From: Gemmatimonadota bacterium
Lineage (GTDB): Bacteria > Gemmatimonadota > Gemmatimonadetes > Gemmatimonadales > Gemmatimonadaceae
Direction: 5' to 3'
NCBI GenBank assembly: GCA_947462095.1
Contig: CANHNQ010000020.1
Span: 1-35,903, forward strand
DNA length: 35,903 nt
Positions 23,544 through 31,931 of the stretch are shown here, one piece after another; positions within the stretch are counted from its first letter, which is position 1, and the number at the start of each line of letters is the position of its first letter. A model generated the notes under the pieces. It had not been told where the DNA came from and made no database searches. It saw nothing but the letters and a program-made list of their open reading frames with translations. Position numbers and translations under genes: made by a program.

Positions 23544-25577
23544 TCAGGCCACCAGTGTGAGCTCGCGCGCCACTGGATGCGTGGTACCCAGCGCGATGTA
23601 CTCCGGTACCAGCTCTGCGATTCGCTTCCGTAGAACCGTGTCGTCCTCACGACGCATCGCCGACTCCACCAGGGCATCCACGTGGGCATGCACCCCGGCC
23701 GGCGGAATGCCCAGCCGCGAGCAGAGTACGGTGTGGTGCGACGTGGGCTGCAGACTCTCGTCATCGCGTGAAAGCTCTTCAAAGAGCTTCTCGCCCGGAC
23801 GCAGTCCGGTGAAGTGAATCTCAACATCATCGCCCACGCGCAGTCCCGACAGGCGGATCAGATCGGACGCCAGATCGACGATCTTGATCGGCTCGCCCAT
23901 GTCGAGCACGAAGACTTCACCGCCGCGGCCGAGCACCGCCGCCTGCAGCACCAGCTGCACAGCCTCCGGGATCGTCATGAAGTAGCGCTGCATGTCCGGG
24001 TGCGTGATGGTGATCGGCCCGCCGGCCCGGATCTGCCGCAAGAACGTCGGCACCACACTGCCACGGCTCCCCAGCACATTCCCGAAGCGTACGCTCACAT
24101 AGTTCCGGCCGGTCGCGACCGCGGCGCGCTGCACGAGCAGCTCGGCGATCCGCTTCGTCGCGCCCATGATGCTGGACGGATTCACCGCCTTGTCGCTCGA
24201 GATGAGCACGAACTGCGGTGTCTCATACCGCACGGCGGTATCGAGCAGCGTACGCGTACCTTTCACGTTATTCGTGATCGCCTCCGCCAGGTTGTCCTCC
24301 ATCAGCGGCACATGCTTGTGCGCCGCCGCATGGAACACCGTATTCGGGCGGTGCTGGCTGAAGATCGCATCGAGCCGCGTCTCGTCGCGGACGTCCGCGA
24401 TCAGGCACGTGAGTGGCACCGTCGGGAAATGCGAGCGCAGTTCCTGCTGGATGTCGAAGATCGAGTTCTCGCCGTGGCCCAGCAGGAGCAGATGCGCTGG
24501 CGCATTGCGCGCAATCTGCCGGCACAGCTCACTGCCGATCGAGCCGCCGGCGCCGGTCACGAGCACGGTTTGCCCTTCCACAATTCGTCGCACGGAGCCG
24601 AGATCGGTCTGCACCGGCGCGCGGCGCAGCAGGTCCTGAATCTCCACCGGACGCAGCTGGTTCACGCCGATACGGCCGGAGAGGATCTCGCCGATTTGCG
24701 GCATCGTGCGCATCTCCACGCCGGCCTCCGTGCAGGTGCGGACGATCTCCCGGATCGTAGCACCGGAGGCGTTCGACATCGTGATGATGACGTGGCGCAC
24801 CCCGTGCGTACGGATGCGCGCGGCGAGGTCGCTCACCGGTCCGAGCACCGCGAGACCACCCACTTGCAGGCCGTGCTTCAACACGTTGTCATCGAGATAG
24901 CCGATGGGATGCAGCCCCATCGCGGGGTTCTCGAGCATTTCACGCGCGGTGAGGCGCCCGGACGCACCGGCGCCCAGGATGAGCACCGGCACCTGCACGG
25001 TCCGGTCCCGATGCTTCCGGCGGTACACGATCCACACCCGCGCCAGCAGACGCGGCAGCGTGAGAACGACGATGCTCCACATCGTGTGCGACGAGATCAC
25101 CGACAACGGCAGGCGCGTCGGCGACAGCCCCAGCACCGGAAGCAGGAAGATCCCCAGCGTGACGTTGGCGACCGCCGCGACGAACACCGCTGCCAGCATC
25201 GCCTTCAGCTCTTCAATCGAGGCCATCCCCCAGGCGCGACGGTACAGGCGGAACGCGGCCATGATGCCGAGCCACATCGGCACGGCCAGCACGAGATGAT
25301 ACGTCGCCGCCTCGCGCCAGCCCGAGGTGAGCCAACTGAGCCCCTCAAAGCGCAGCGACCAGGCAATACCCCACACCGCCGTCAGCATGACGACGTCGAG
25401 CACGAACAATTGCGTGTGCGTCAGCCACGGCGCCCTGCGGCGTCCGGTGGGTGAATCGGCCACCGGCGATTGCGCCGGGGTCGGAGCTGCGGAATGTGAC
25501 GTCATGATGGTTACGGTCTGCGGCCAATAGTGCGTCGCGGCGTCGCGACTCCCGGCATCCTGCATCGCCCCCGACAT
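23544..25577 (-). CDS. FlaA1/CapD-type membrane nucleotide-sugar dehydratase/epimerase
   Basis: This 677-residue protein has about four N-terminal membrane helices (first around LFVLDVVMLTAVWGIAWSL). A CoA-binding-like Rossmann domain (LILGAGASGRLTAREM) follows. The catalytic SDR domain has GAGGSIGSELCRQI for the cofactor, HAAAHKHVPLME and SSDKAVNPSSIMGATKR. That last motif is the Ser-Met-Lys variant typical of WbpM/PglF/CapD UDP-GlcNAc 4,6-dehydratases. It starts synthesis of rare sugars for capsule, O-antigen or glycoprotein. The frame opens at 25577. An ATG at 25505 (MTSHSAAP) is an equally good start. It lies 112 bases after the SLBB export gene on the same strand, giving a surface-polysaccharide pair. 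No glycosyltransferases are in view. Confidence 0.92.
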   Translation of the reverse strand: MSGAMQDAGSRDAATHYWPQTVTIMTSHSAAPTPAQSPVADSPTGRRRAPWLTHTQLFVLDVVMLTAVWGIAWSLRFEGLSWLTSGWREAATYHLVLAVPMWLGIMAAFRLYRRAWGMASIEELKAMLAAVFVAAVANVTLGIFLLPVLGLSPTRLPLSVISSHTMWSIVVLTLPRLLARVWIVYRRKHRDRTVQVPVLILGAGASGRLTAREMLENPAMGLHPIGYLDDNVLKHGLQVGGLAVLGPVSDLAARIRTHGVRHVIITMSNASGATIREIVRTCTEAGVEMRTMPQIGEILSGRIGVNQLRPVEIQDLLRRAPVQTDLGSVRRIVEGQTVLVTGAGGSIGSELCRQIARNAPAHLLLLGHGENSIFDIQQELRSHFPTVPLTCLIADVRDETRLDAIFSQHRPNTVFHAAAHKHVPLMEDNLAEAITNNVKGTRTLLDTAVRYETPQFVLISSDKAVNPSSIMGATKRIAELLVQRAAVATGRNYVSVRFGNVLGSRGSVVPTFLRQIRAGGPITITHPDMQRYFMTIPEAVQLVLQAAVLGRGGEVFVLDMGEPIKIVDLASDLIRLSGLRVGDDVEIHFTGLRPGEKLFEELSRDDESLQPTSHHTVLCSRLGIPPAGVHAHVDALVESAMRREDDTVLRKRIAELVPEYIALGTTHPVARELTLVA

Positions 25578-25689
25578 GGCTGGCGTGTCGCCAGGTCATG
25601 CCGGGAACACATCCTCGAGAGCATCGGCACGGGAGGAGCCGGCCTGTAGGCGTCAGCGCCGACCGATTCCACCACGTCGAGCCCGATGC

Positions 25690-28209
25690 CTAGTTTGTTC
25701 GGTTAAGCACGACCACGAGGGTCACCAGACTGCCAAGAACCTGCGTGACCGTGCCGAGGTACTGCATCACGTCGCGCCGGTCGCTCAGATCGCGTGACGG
25801 CACGATGATCCGGCTGCCCGGACGGGGCTTCGGCTGCGTGGCGATCACGCCGAGGTAGCGATGCTTCGTTTCAACCTTGCCGTTGGCTTGCACCACGTAC
25901 GCGCGCTTCACGTCGGCATTGCGCGTCGTGCCGCCGGCCGCGCGCAGATAGGAGGCCAGCGAGGCACCGGGCTCGTACGGAAGCGCGACGGCGGAATTCA
26001 CCGCCCCCGACACCAACACGAGCGCGTTGTAGCGCGGCACATGGACGGAGTCGCCGTCGATGAGCAGCAGATTGTCCCGATCCTTCGGATTCTCGAGCAC
26101 GCCCGGGAGGTCGACACCGACGCGTCCGACCGCCTGCTCCGCCCGATAGAACGAAACGCCAGCGGGGTACGCCGAGGTGGTGAGCCCGCCGGCGCGGGCG
26201 ATCACGTCGGAGAGCCGCTCCGTTTTCGACGTCAGCGCATACGTGCCGGGGAACTGCACTTCGCCCGTGAGCGTCACGACGGACTGCATCTGCCAATCCG
26301 GCTGGCGCAGCACGAGCACGTTGTCGTACGGGGAGAGGCGCGTGTCACCGACCGGCGCCGCAGCGGCCGACGAGTTCAGCACGTAGGACGAGTCGAGCGG
26401 CACGCGAAACGTGATCGCCAGCTGCCCCGGCGCGCGCGTCTCGGGCAGGCGTGCGATCTCCGCGTCCTTCAATGAGGCACTCGGCAGCAGGCCGCCGGCC
26501 TGCATGATCAGGTCGCGCATCGTCATGCCGTCGCGAAACGGATACTGTCCCGGCGTGCGCACCGCGCCGCTCAGGGCGACATACTGCGGTGCGCGGAACT
26601 CCGTGAGCGAAAACACGGAAATCTCGTCGTCTTCCTGCAACGCCACCGGTGTCGCCGTCGTCCCGTCGGTGCGCAGCGTGGCGCGGATCTGTTCACGCGT
26701 GGAATCGGCGCGCAGACGCGAGATGATCACGCGTCCGAGATACGTGTCGGACTTGAGCCCACCGGCGCGCCGGATCGCATCGTTCAGCGTACTGGCCTTG
26801 TCGATGCCCTGCGAGCCCGGCTGCCACACGTTGCCGGTGATGGTAATCCGGTCGCGCACACGGTTCGAGACGCGCGGGACCTCCACGATGTCGCCGGCTT
26901 CAATCGGAATCCGCGCGGCCGTGATCCCCTTCGTGGCATCCGGCAGGCTCACATCGAGCACGATACGGTCACTGCCCTCCGCCGTGCGCTGCGTCGGGGG
27001 AACGATGCGCTGGATGCGAATACGACGCCGAGACGCGTCGTCGCTGAAGCCGCCGGCGGTGGCGACGAGATCGTCGAGCGATTCGGACTGGCGCAGCTCA
27101 TAGGTGGCAGGGCGCAGCACGCCGCCACTCACGCGGACACGGGCGCCGTGCGTGGGGACGAACACGACATCCCCATTCTCGAGACGCACATCGCCGCTGG
27201 CATCACCGCGCAGCAGGTACTCATACACGTCGAAGCGCTGCGTCGGCCGGCCGCGGCGCCGGATTTCCACGTGGCGCAGCGACCCGCGCTCCGTGGGACC
27301 GCCGGCCGCGTAGAGCGCCGTGAGCGCCGTGCCGGCGCTCGAGATGCGATAGCTGCCCGGCTGCTGCACATCGCCAACCACGAACACCTGATTGCTGCGC
27401 AGTCGCGCCACGCTGACCGAGAAGCGGGTGCTGCTTCCCATCCCCGAGTACACGCGCTGGAGCCGCGCCCGGAGCAGGACGTCGAGATCGCCGAGCGTCA
27501 GATTCGCCACCGGCACCGTGCCGACGACGGGGATCACCACGAAGCCTTCGCGGGTCACATCGAGGGTGTAGGCCGCTTCGACATCGCCACTGAGAATGAG
27601 CACGAGCTGATCGCCGGCCCCCAGCTTGTACGACGCGTCCATCGGCCCGCCGGCGTTCGCATCGAACACCGTCGTCGGCTGTGCAAAGAGCGCGTAGCCG
27701 AACAGCGTGGAGCCGTCGGGCGCGTAGCTGGTGCTGAGCAGGCGGGCGGCGCTGGCGCTGGCCGGGGTGGTGTTCGCAGCGGTCCCGGCGGGCGCCATGG
27801 AGCTATTCCCGGGAACCGTTGAGGTACCGCTCGCGCTGCCGCCCAGGACGATGCGCCGCAGCGAGACCGCATCGGTCGAATCGACGATACCGAGGGCGCG
27901 CACGGCGCTGATCAGGGAATCGGACGGAGCAGCCGCCCCGCCGACGGCCGCGCCGCCCATGACCTGTTCCAGCAACGACTCGGGGTAGCCGGCCGCGCGC
28001 AGGCGCGCCCGGAGTTGGTCGGCGGAGAGACCGGAGGCCTGGATCCGCTGCCGCAGTTGCGCCACCAATTCGGGACGGTTCTGCAGGAGGTCCTGCGCCT
28101 GAGCCGGGGTCGGCATGTTTGCTGGCAGCGACTGCGCGTGCACAGGCTCGACATCGGCGCCGGCCATGATGCTCGCCGCGAGCGCCAGGAGCACTCGTGT
28201 ACGGGACAT
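25690..28209 (-). CDS. Outer-membrane polysaccharide export protein with six SLBB domains
   Basis: This 839-residue protein has a signal peptide (about 1-25, ending VHA) and an Ala/Gln-rich helical region with GLSADQLRARLRAAGYP. The Wza-type Poly_export domain (YKLGAGDQLVLILSG, then VIPVVGTVPVANLTL) comes next. Six SLBB repeats follow, each with a GxVxxPGxY core: VVGDVQQPGSY, VSGGVLRPATY, ITGNVWQPGS, LSGAVRTPGQY, LTGEVQFPGTY and a last weaker VSGAVNSAVALPY. A C-terminal hydrophobic helix (VTQVLGSLVTLVVVL) could cross the outer membrane as in Wza. Wza has about 380 residues, so this is a much longer form. I chose the ATG at 28209. The frame continues to 29535, but that part is antisense to the S9 peptidase gene. 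Confidence 0.92.
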   Translation of the reverse strand: MSRTRVLLALAASIMAGADVEPVHAQSLPANMPTPAQAQDLLQNRPELVAQLRQRIQASGLSADQLRARLRAAGYPESLLEQVMGGAAVGGAAAPSDSLISAVRALGIVDSTDAVSLRRIVLGGSASGTSTVPGNSSMAPAGTAANTTPASASAARLLSTSYAPDGSTLFGYALFAQPTTVFDANAGGPMDASYKLGAGDQLVLILSGDVEAAYTLDVTREGFVVIPVVGTVPVANLTLGDLDVLLRARLQRVYSGMGSSTRFSVSVARLRSNQVFVVGDVQQPGSYRISSAGTALTALYAAGGPTERGSLRHVEIRRRGRPTQRFDVYEYLLRGDASGDVRLENGDVVFVPTHGARVRVSGGVLRPATYELRQSESLDDLVATAGGFSDDASRRRIRIQRIVPPTQRTAEGSDRIVLDVSLPDATKGITAARIPIEAGDIVEVPRVSNRVRDRITITGNVWQPGSQGIDKASTLNDAIRRAGGLKSDTYLGRVIISRLRADSTREQIRATLRTDGTTATPVALQEDDEISVFSLTEFRAPQYVALSGAVRTPGQYPFRDGMTMRDLIMQAGGLLPSASLKDAEIARLPETRAPGQLAITFRVPLDSSYVLNSSAAAAPVGDTRLSPYDNVLVLRQPDWQMQSVVTLTGEVQFPGTYALTSKTERLSDVIARAGGLTTSAYPAGVSFYRAEQAVGRVGVDLPGVLENPKDRDNLLLIDGDSVHVPRYNALVLVSGAVNSAVALPYEPGASLASYLRAAGGTTRNADVKRAYVVQANGKVETKHRYLGVIATQPKPRPGSRIIVPSRDLSDRRDVMQYLGTVTQVLGSLVTLVVVLNRTN

Positions 28210-28238
28210 CTTCAAGGGATTCTGAGCAGGAGAAAGGT

Positions 28239-28262
28239 CGTTCGTCGAGGAAATGACGAACG
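28239..28262. promoter_or_regulatory. Palindrome in the divergent SLBB/S9 promoter region
   Basis: CGTTCGTC at 28239-28246 and GACGAACG at 28255-28262 form a perfect 8-bp inverted repeat with an 8-base spacer. It lies 30 bases upstream of the SLBB start, inside the 162-base divergent region 28210-28371. ACAGTGTCCG and ACAGTCCG at about 28280-28308 form an additional short direct repeat. A regulator site is possible. Confidence 0.35.
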
Positions 28263-28371
28263 AGCGATCGGGGCTGTAACAGTGTCCGGCGAAACCGTGA
28301 CAGTCCGTCGCGGGTAGCGGACTCCAGCGCCAGCCATAGCTTCCCCTCGACCTCTCACACTCGGAGACCCG

Positions 28372-31323
28372 ATGTTTGTTTTCCCGAGGCGGCCCCTCGC
28401 GATCGGAGCGCTGCTGTTTGCGGCTCCCACCGTGGCGTTCGCTCAATCCGCCGGCGCGACAGCCGGCGGCCGTGGCGGCGCCCCCCGCGCCATCACGCCG
28501 ACCGACATTTCGGCCTGGAAGTCCATTCGCGGCACCTCGCTGTCCAACGACGGCGCCTGGTTTGCCTACACGGTGGCGCCGAACGAAGGCGACGCCGAGG
28601 TGGTGATCCGTCAGACCGCGATGGGCGGCAAGGAGCACCGCTTTCCGATCGGCGAGGCGCCTGCGGCGGCCGGTGGACCTCCCGGTGGCGGTGGCAATGC
28701 CGCCCTCCAACTCTCCGGCGACGGCAAGTGGGCGGCCATGCTGGTATACCCCAAGGCGGCCGACCAGAAGCGCATGCGCCGCGAACGGCGCGCCGTGCAG
28801 TCGAAGCTCCGCCTGGTGAACCTCACCACCGGTGAGGCGCGCGAGTTCGACAAGATCCGTCGCTTCTCCTTCAGCGGTGACACCCCGAAGTGGATCGCGA
28901 TGCACGCCTACGCGCCGGAAACGAATGGCGGCGGTGGCGGTGGGGCCGGTGGTGGGGCACCACCGGGCCCGGGCGCCCCCGGGATGGGGGGGAATCCGCT
29001 CGGTGGGGGGACGGCACGCGTGGAAGGCACCGACCTGTTGCTCCACGAGCTGGGCACCAACGCCAGCTTCAACGTGGGCAATGTGGGCGACTTTGCGTTC
29101 GACGACAGAGGCCGCTGGCTCAGCTACACCATCGATGCGCGCGACCAGCTGGGGAACGGCGTGCAGCTGCGCGACCTCGCGACCGGCACGGTGAAATCGA
29201 TCGACGCCGGCAAGGCGTTGTACCGCCGCCTCGCGTGGACCGACAGCTTCCCCGCCTTCGCGTATCTCAAGGGCACGATCGACAGCGCCGCGACCGACAC
29301 CATGTGGAGCGCCGCCGCCGTCTCGCGCGTGGGCACGCCGACGCAGCAGATGATCGCGGTGGGCAACGGCGCCACCGCCGCCCTCCCGGCCGGCATGGAA
29401 GTGAGCCCGGAGCGCACGCCCCGCTGGCTGGAACAGATGGATGGGCTTGCGATCGGCCTCCGTGTGGCCACGCCCCCGGTCCCGAAGAGCGACCTGCTCG
29501 ACGATGAAGACCGGCCATCGCTCATTCTGTGGCATAGCAAGGACGCGCGCCTGCAGTCGCTGCAGATGGTCCAGGAAAACGCCGACAAGAGCTTCTCCTT
29601 CCTGGCCACCTACCTGCCGGCCACCCAGAAGGTCGTGCAGCTCACCGACGACGTGGTCCGCACCGGCACCCTCGGCGCGCGCGATCGCTACGTACTCGGC
29701 ACCGACAATCAGGCCTACGAGCGCCAGAGCAGCACCGACGGCATCCAGCGTCGCGATCTGTATCTCATCGACGCCCGCACCGGCACGCGCACGCTGGTGA
29801 AGAAGGAGCTGCGCGGCACCTCCACGCTGTCACCCGACGGCAAGTCGGTGCTCTTCTGGGACGACGGCAACTTCCACGCGTATGATGTGGCCACGAAGGG
29901 CATCGCCAACGTGACCGCCGGCGCGCCGGTGTCATTCATCGACACGGAAGACGATCACAACGTGGACCGGCCCAGCACCAACATCGTGGGCTGGAGCAAG
30001 GACGGGCGCTTCGCGCTGATCAGCGACAACTACGACGTGTGGCGCATCGGCATGGCCGGCAAAAGCTGGACGAATCTCACCGTGAACGGGCGCGCCACGC
30101 GCACCCGCTACACGCGCGTGATCAACACCGACCCGCGCGAGCGCAATATCGACCTCGCCAAGCCGGTGTACATGGCCGCGCAGCAGGCGCTCACCAAGAA
30201 GGAAGCGATCGTGCGCATCGATCCCGCGAAGGCGGGCGCGGTGGCGATCACCGGCTGGCGCGACGCGCGACATGCGCCGATGAAGGCGCGCGACGCCGAG
30301 GTGTGGGTGTCGTCGATTCAGACATCCACGCGCTTCCCCGATTACTGGCGCGTGAGCTTCGGCAACGGCGCCATCGCCGACTCCGTGCGCCTGTCGGATG
30401 CGAACCCGAACCTGAACGGCGTGGCGTGGTCGGCCGGCTCGCGTCTGGTCAGCTACGTGACCGAGAAGGGCGACTCACTGCAGGGCGCGCTCTATCTCCC
30501 CGCGGGCTACGAAGAGGGCAAGCAGTATCCGACGCTGGTGTTCATTTACGAGCTGCAGTCGGACAACCTGAACAGCTTCTACTCGCCCACCTTTTCGAGC
30601 TCGCCGAACGCCCTGATCGGCGTGCACAACTCGCGCGGCTACGCGGTGTTCCTGCCGGACATTGTGTACAAGCTCAACGACCCCGGCATGAGCGCCGTGT
30701 GGAGCGTCGTGCCGGCGGTGAAGGCGGCCATCAAGACGGGCGTCGTGGACTCGGCCAACGTGGGCCTGCACGGTCACTCGTGGGGCGGGTACCAGACCGC
30801 GTTCCTGATCGGTCAGACCAACATCTTCAAGAGTGCCGTCGCCGGCGCGCCGCTGACCGACATGGTGAGCATGTACAGCTCGGTGTACTGGAACTCGGGG
30901 AACACCAATCAGGGGATCTTCCAGAGTTCGCAGGGGCGCTTCAAGGGCAACTTCCTGGAGAACAAGGACGCCTATGAGCGGAACTCGCCCAACCGCTTTG
31001 CCGACAAGGTGAAGACGCCGCTCATCATCCTGCATGACGACAAGGACGGTGCGGTCGATTTCAATCAGGGCATCACGTTCTACAACACCCTCCGTCAGCT
31101 CGACAAAGACGTGATCCTGCTGGAGTACGTGGGCGAGAATCACGGCCTTGCGCAGCTCAAGAACCGCAAGGACTACGACCTGCGGCTCATGGAGTACTGG
31201 GACAGCTACCTGAAGGGTGAGAAGGCCCCGGAGTGGCTGGCCAAGGGTATTCCGCGGCTCAAGCTGGAAGAGCACCTGCGGGAGCAGAAGAAGAAGCTTG
31301 AGGGGAAGAAGATCGCGATGTAG
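28372..31323 (+). CDS. Secreted S9-family prolyl oligopeptidase-like peptidase
   Basis: This is a 983-residue protein. It has a signal peptide (1-24, ending VAFA) and a long N-terminal region of WD40-like or beta-propeller repeats carrying two Gly-rich insertions (around 100 and 190). A C-terminal alpha/beta-hydrolase domain follows. The triad is Ser803 (GHSWGGYQ), Asp892 (HDDKDGAV) and His924 (GENHGLA). S9 peptidases cleave short peptides, often after proline or as dipeptidyl or acylaminoacyl peptidases. The exact specificity is not clear here. It should act in the periplasm or outside. GGAG five bases before the ATG supports the start. It is divergent from the SLBB gene and ends before a GC-rich hairpin. 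Confidence 0.94.
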   Translation: MFVFPRRPLAIGALLFAAPTVAFAQSAGATAGGRGGAPRAITPTDISAWKSIRGTSLSNDGAWFAYTVAPNEGDAEVVIRQTAMGGKEHRFPIGEAPAAAGGPPGGGGNAALQLSGDGKWAAMLVYPKAADQKRMRRERRAVQSKLRLVNLTTGEAREFDKIRRFSFSGDTPKWIAMHAYAPETNGGGGGGAGGGAPPGPGAPGMGGNPLGGGTARVEGTDLLLHELGTNASFNVGNVGDFAFDDRGRWLSYTIDARDQLGNGVQLRDLATGTVKSIDAGKALYRRLAWTDSFPAFAYLKGTIDSAATDTMWSAAAVSRVGTPTQQMIAVGNGATAALPAGMEVSPERTPRWLEQMDGLAIGLRVATPPVPKSDLLDDEDRPSLILWHSKDARLQSLQMVQENADKSFSFLATYLPATQKVVQLTDDVVRTGTLGARDRYVLGTDNQAYERQSSTDGIQRRDLYLIDARTGTRTLVKKELRGTSTLSPDGKSVLFWDDGNFHAYDVATKGIANVTAGAPVSFIDTEDDHNVDRPSTNIVGWSKDGRFALISDNYDVWRIGMAGKSWTNLTVNGRATRTRYTRVINTDPRERNIDLAKPVYMAAQQALTKKEAIVRIDPAKAGAVAITGWRDARHAPMKARDAEVWVSSIQTSTRFPDYWRVSFGNGAIADSVRLSDANPNLNGVAWSAGSRLVSYVTEKGDSLQGALYLPAGYEEGKQYPTLVFIYELQSDNLNSFYSPTFSSSPNALIGVHNSRGYAVFLPDIVYKLNDPGMSAVWSVVPAVKAAIKTGVVDSANVGLHGHSWGGYQTAFLIGQTNIFKSAVAGAPLTDMVSMYSSVYWNSGNTNQGIFQSSQGRFKGNFLENKDAYERNSPNRFADKVKTPLIILHDDKDGAVDFNQGITFYNTLRQLDKDVILLEYVGENHGLAQLKNRKDYDLRLMEYWDSYLKGEKAPEWLAKGIPRLKLEEHLREQKKKLEGKKIAM

Positions 31324-31335
31324 GAATCGACCATC

Positions 31336-31368
31336 AGAGGGCCGGACCGTTTCGACGGCCGGCCCTCT
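31336..31368 (+). terminator. Hairpin terminator after the S9 peptidase gene
   Basis: A perfect 10-bp stem (31336-31345 pairs with 31359-31368) has an inner CCG/CGG stem in its loop. It lies 12 bases after the stop. There is no T-run. Confidence 0.55.
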
Positions 31369-31450
31369 GCGCTGCTGCCGGGATCGTTCGTTACAAAAGC
31401 GACACCCTCAAGCCCCGGCACCGGAATCGGGGCCCAGAACTCGGGGCATT

Positions 31451-31482
31451 TTGATGATTGTGTAAGGAAACAAGTATTGACT
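31451..31482 (+). promoter_or_regulatory. AT-rich candidate promoter for the riboswitch-nrdJ transcript
   Basis: This is the most AT-rich patch in the region. TTGATG at 31451-31456 and TATTGA at 31475-31480 lie 18 bases apart. TTGACT at 31477-31482 is an alternative -35 box. Position about 75-100 bases before the aptamer fits. I saw no convincing NrdR box. This is a weak call. Confidence 0.25.
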
Positions 31483-31553
31483 TAATCGCCCTTTCGCGGG
31501 AACTTGAGTCTCCGGCTGTTGTTCGTGACAGCAGGCAACTGTTTCAAGACATA

Positions 31554-31736
31554 GGTAGATGGTCACCGATCCTGACGCTGGGATCGGCGCTAAGAGGGAA
31601 CCCGGTGCGATTCCGGGGCGGCCCCGCCGCTGTAAGGGAGGACGAAGGAGCAGCGCGCCACTGGGCACCCATGTCGGGGTGCACGGGAAGGCCGCTCCGG
31701 AGGACGAATCCCGAGCCAGAAGACCTACCATCTGCC
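31554..31736 (+). promoter_or_regulatory. Cobalamin riboswitch
   Basis: The sequence has the conserved parts of an AdoCbl-type aptamer in order: GAGGGAACCCGGTGCGATTC, then CCCCGCCGCTGTAAG, the B12-box part GCCACTG (31657-31663), GGGAAGGC (31685-31692) and GAGCCAGAAGACC (31713-31725). The closing P1 stem is GGTAGATGGT (31554-31563) with ACCATCTGCC (31727-31736), nine of ten paired. It precedes the class II ribonucleotide reductase gene by 195 bases, and an intrinsic terminator lies in between. Control by cobalamin through premature termination is therefore likely. The direction of the switch is not proven by the sequence. Confidence 0.95.
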
Positions 31737-31815
31737 GGAGTCCGCGCGCACCCTCGAGGGAGGGCACGCCGGGGATCGCTGGTGCCCTTCACGTGGAAGG
31801 GCGCCGGCTCCGCTG

Positions 31816-31850
31816 GGCTCCTTGCTGCGCATCGCAAGGAGCCTCTTTCT
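31816..31850 (+). terminator. Terminator in the riboswitch expression platform
   Basis: A perfect 10-bp stem (GGCTCCTTGC at 31816-31825 with GCAAGGAGCC at 31834-31843) and 8-base loop are followed by TCTTTCT. It lies between the aptamer and the reductase start. Upstream, GTGCCCTT (about 31780-31790) can pair either with AGGGCAC before it or with AAGGGC after it. These could be the alternative switch stems. Confidence 0.8.
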
Positions 31851-31920
31851 CACCCGGCCTGTCCTCCGGGGGGAAGGCGCTGGTCCTCGGGGGTGTGCAT
31901 TCAATCGCTGGTTCACCCGA

Positions 31921-31926
31921 AGGAGG
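31921..31926 (+). promoter_or_regulatory. Strong ribosome-binding site that sets a TTG start
   Basis: AGGAGG lies five bases before the TTG at 31932. GTGTGC upstream (31894-31899) can pair with GCACAC (31926-31931) at the site, so access to the start may also be controlled. Confidence 0.75.
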
Positions 31927-31931
31927 CACAC

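Noticed and set aside
23814-25454. 546-codon plus-strand frame over the dehydratase gene
   Set aside because: Antisense shadow with His/Arg-rich sequence and no motif.
28210-29535. Extension of the SLBB frame upstream to 29535
   Set aside because: The extra 442 codons are antisense to the S9 peptidase gene. A proper signal peptide starts at 28209.
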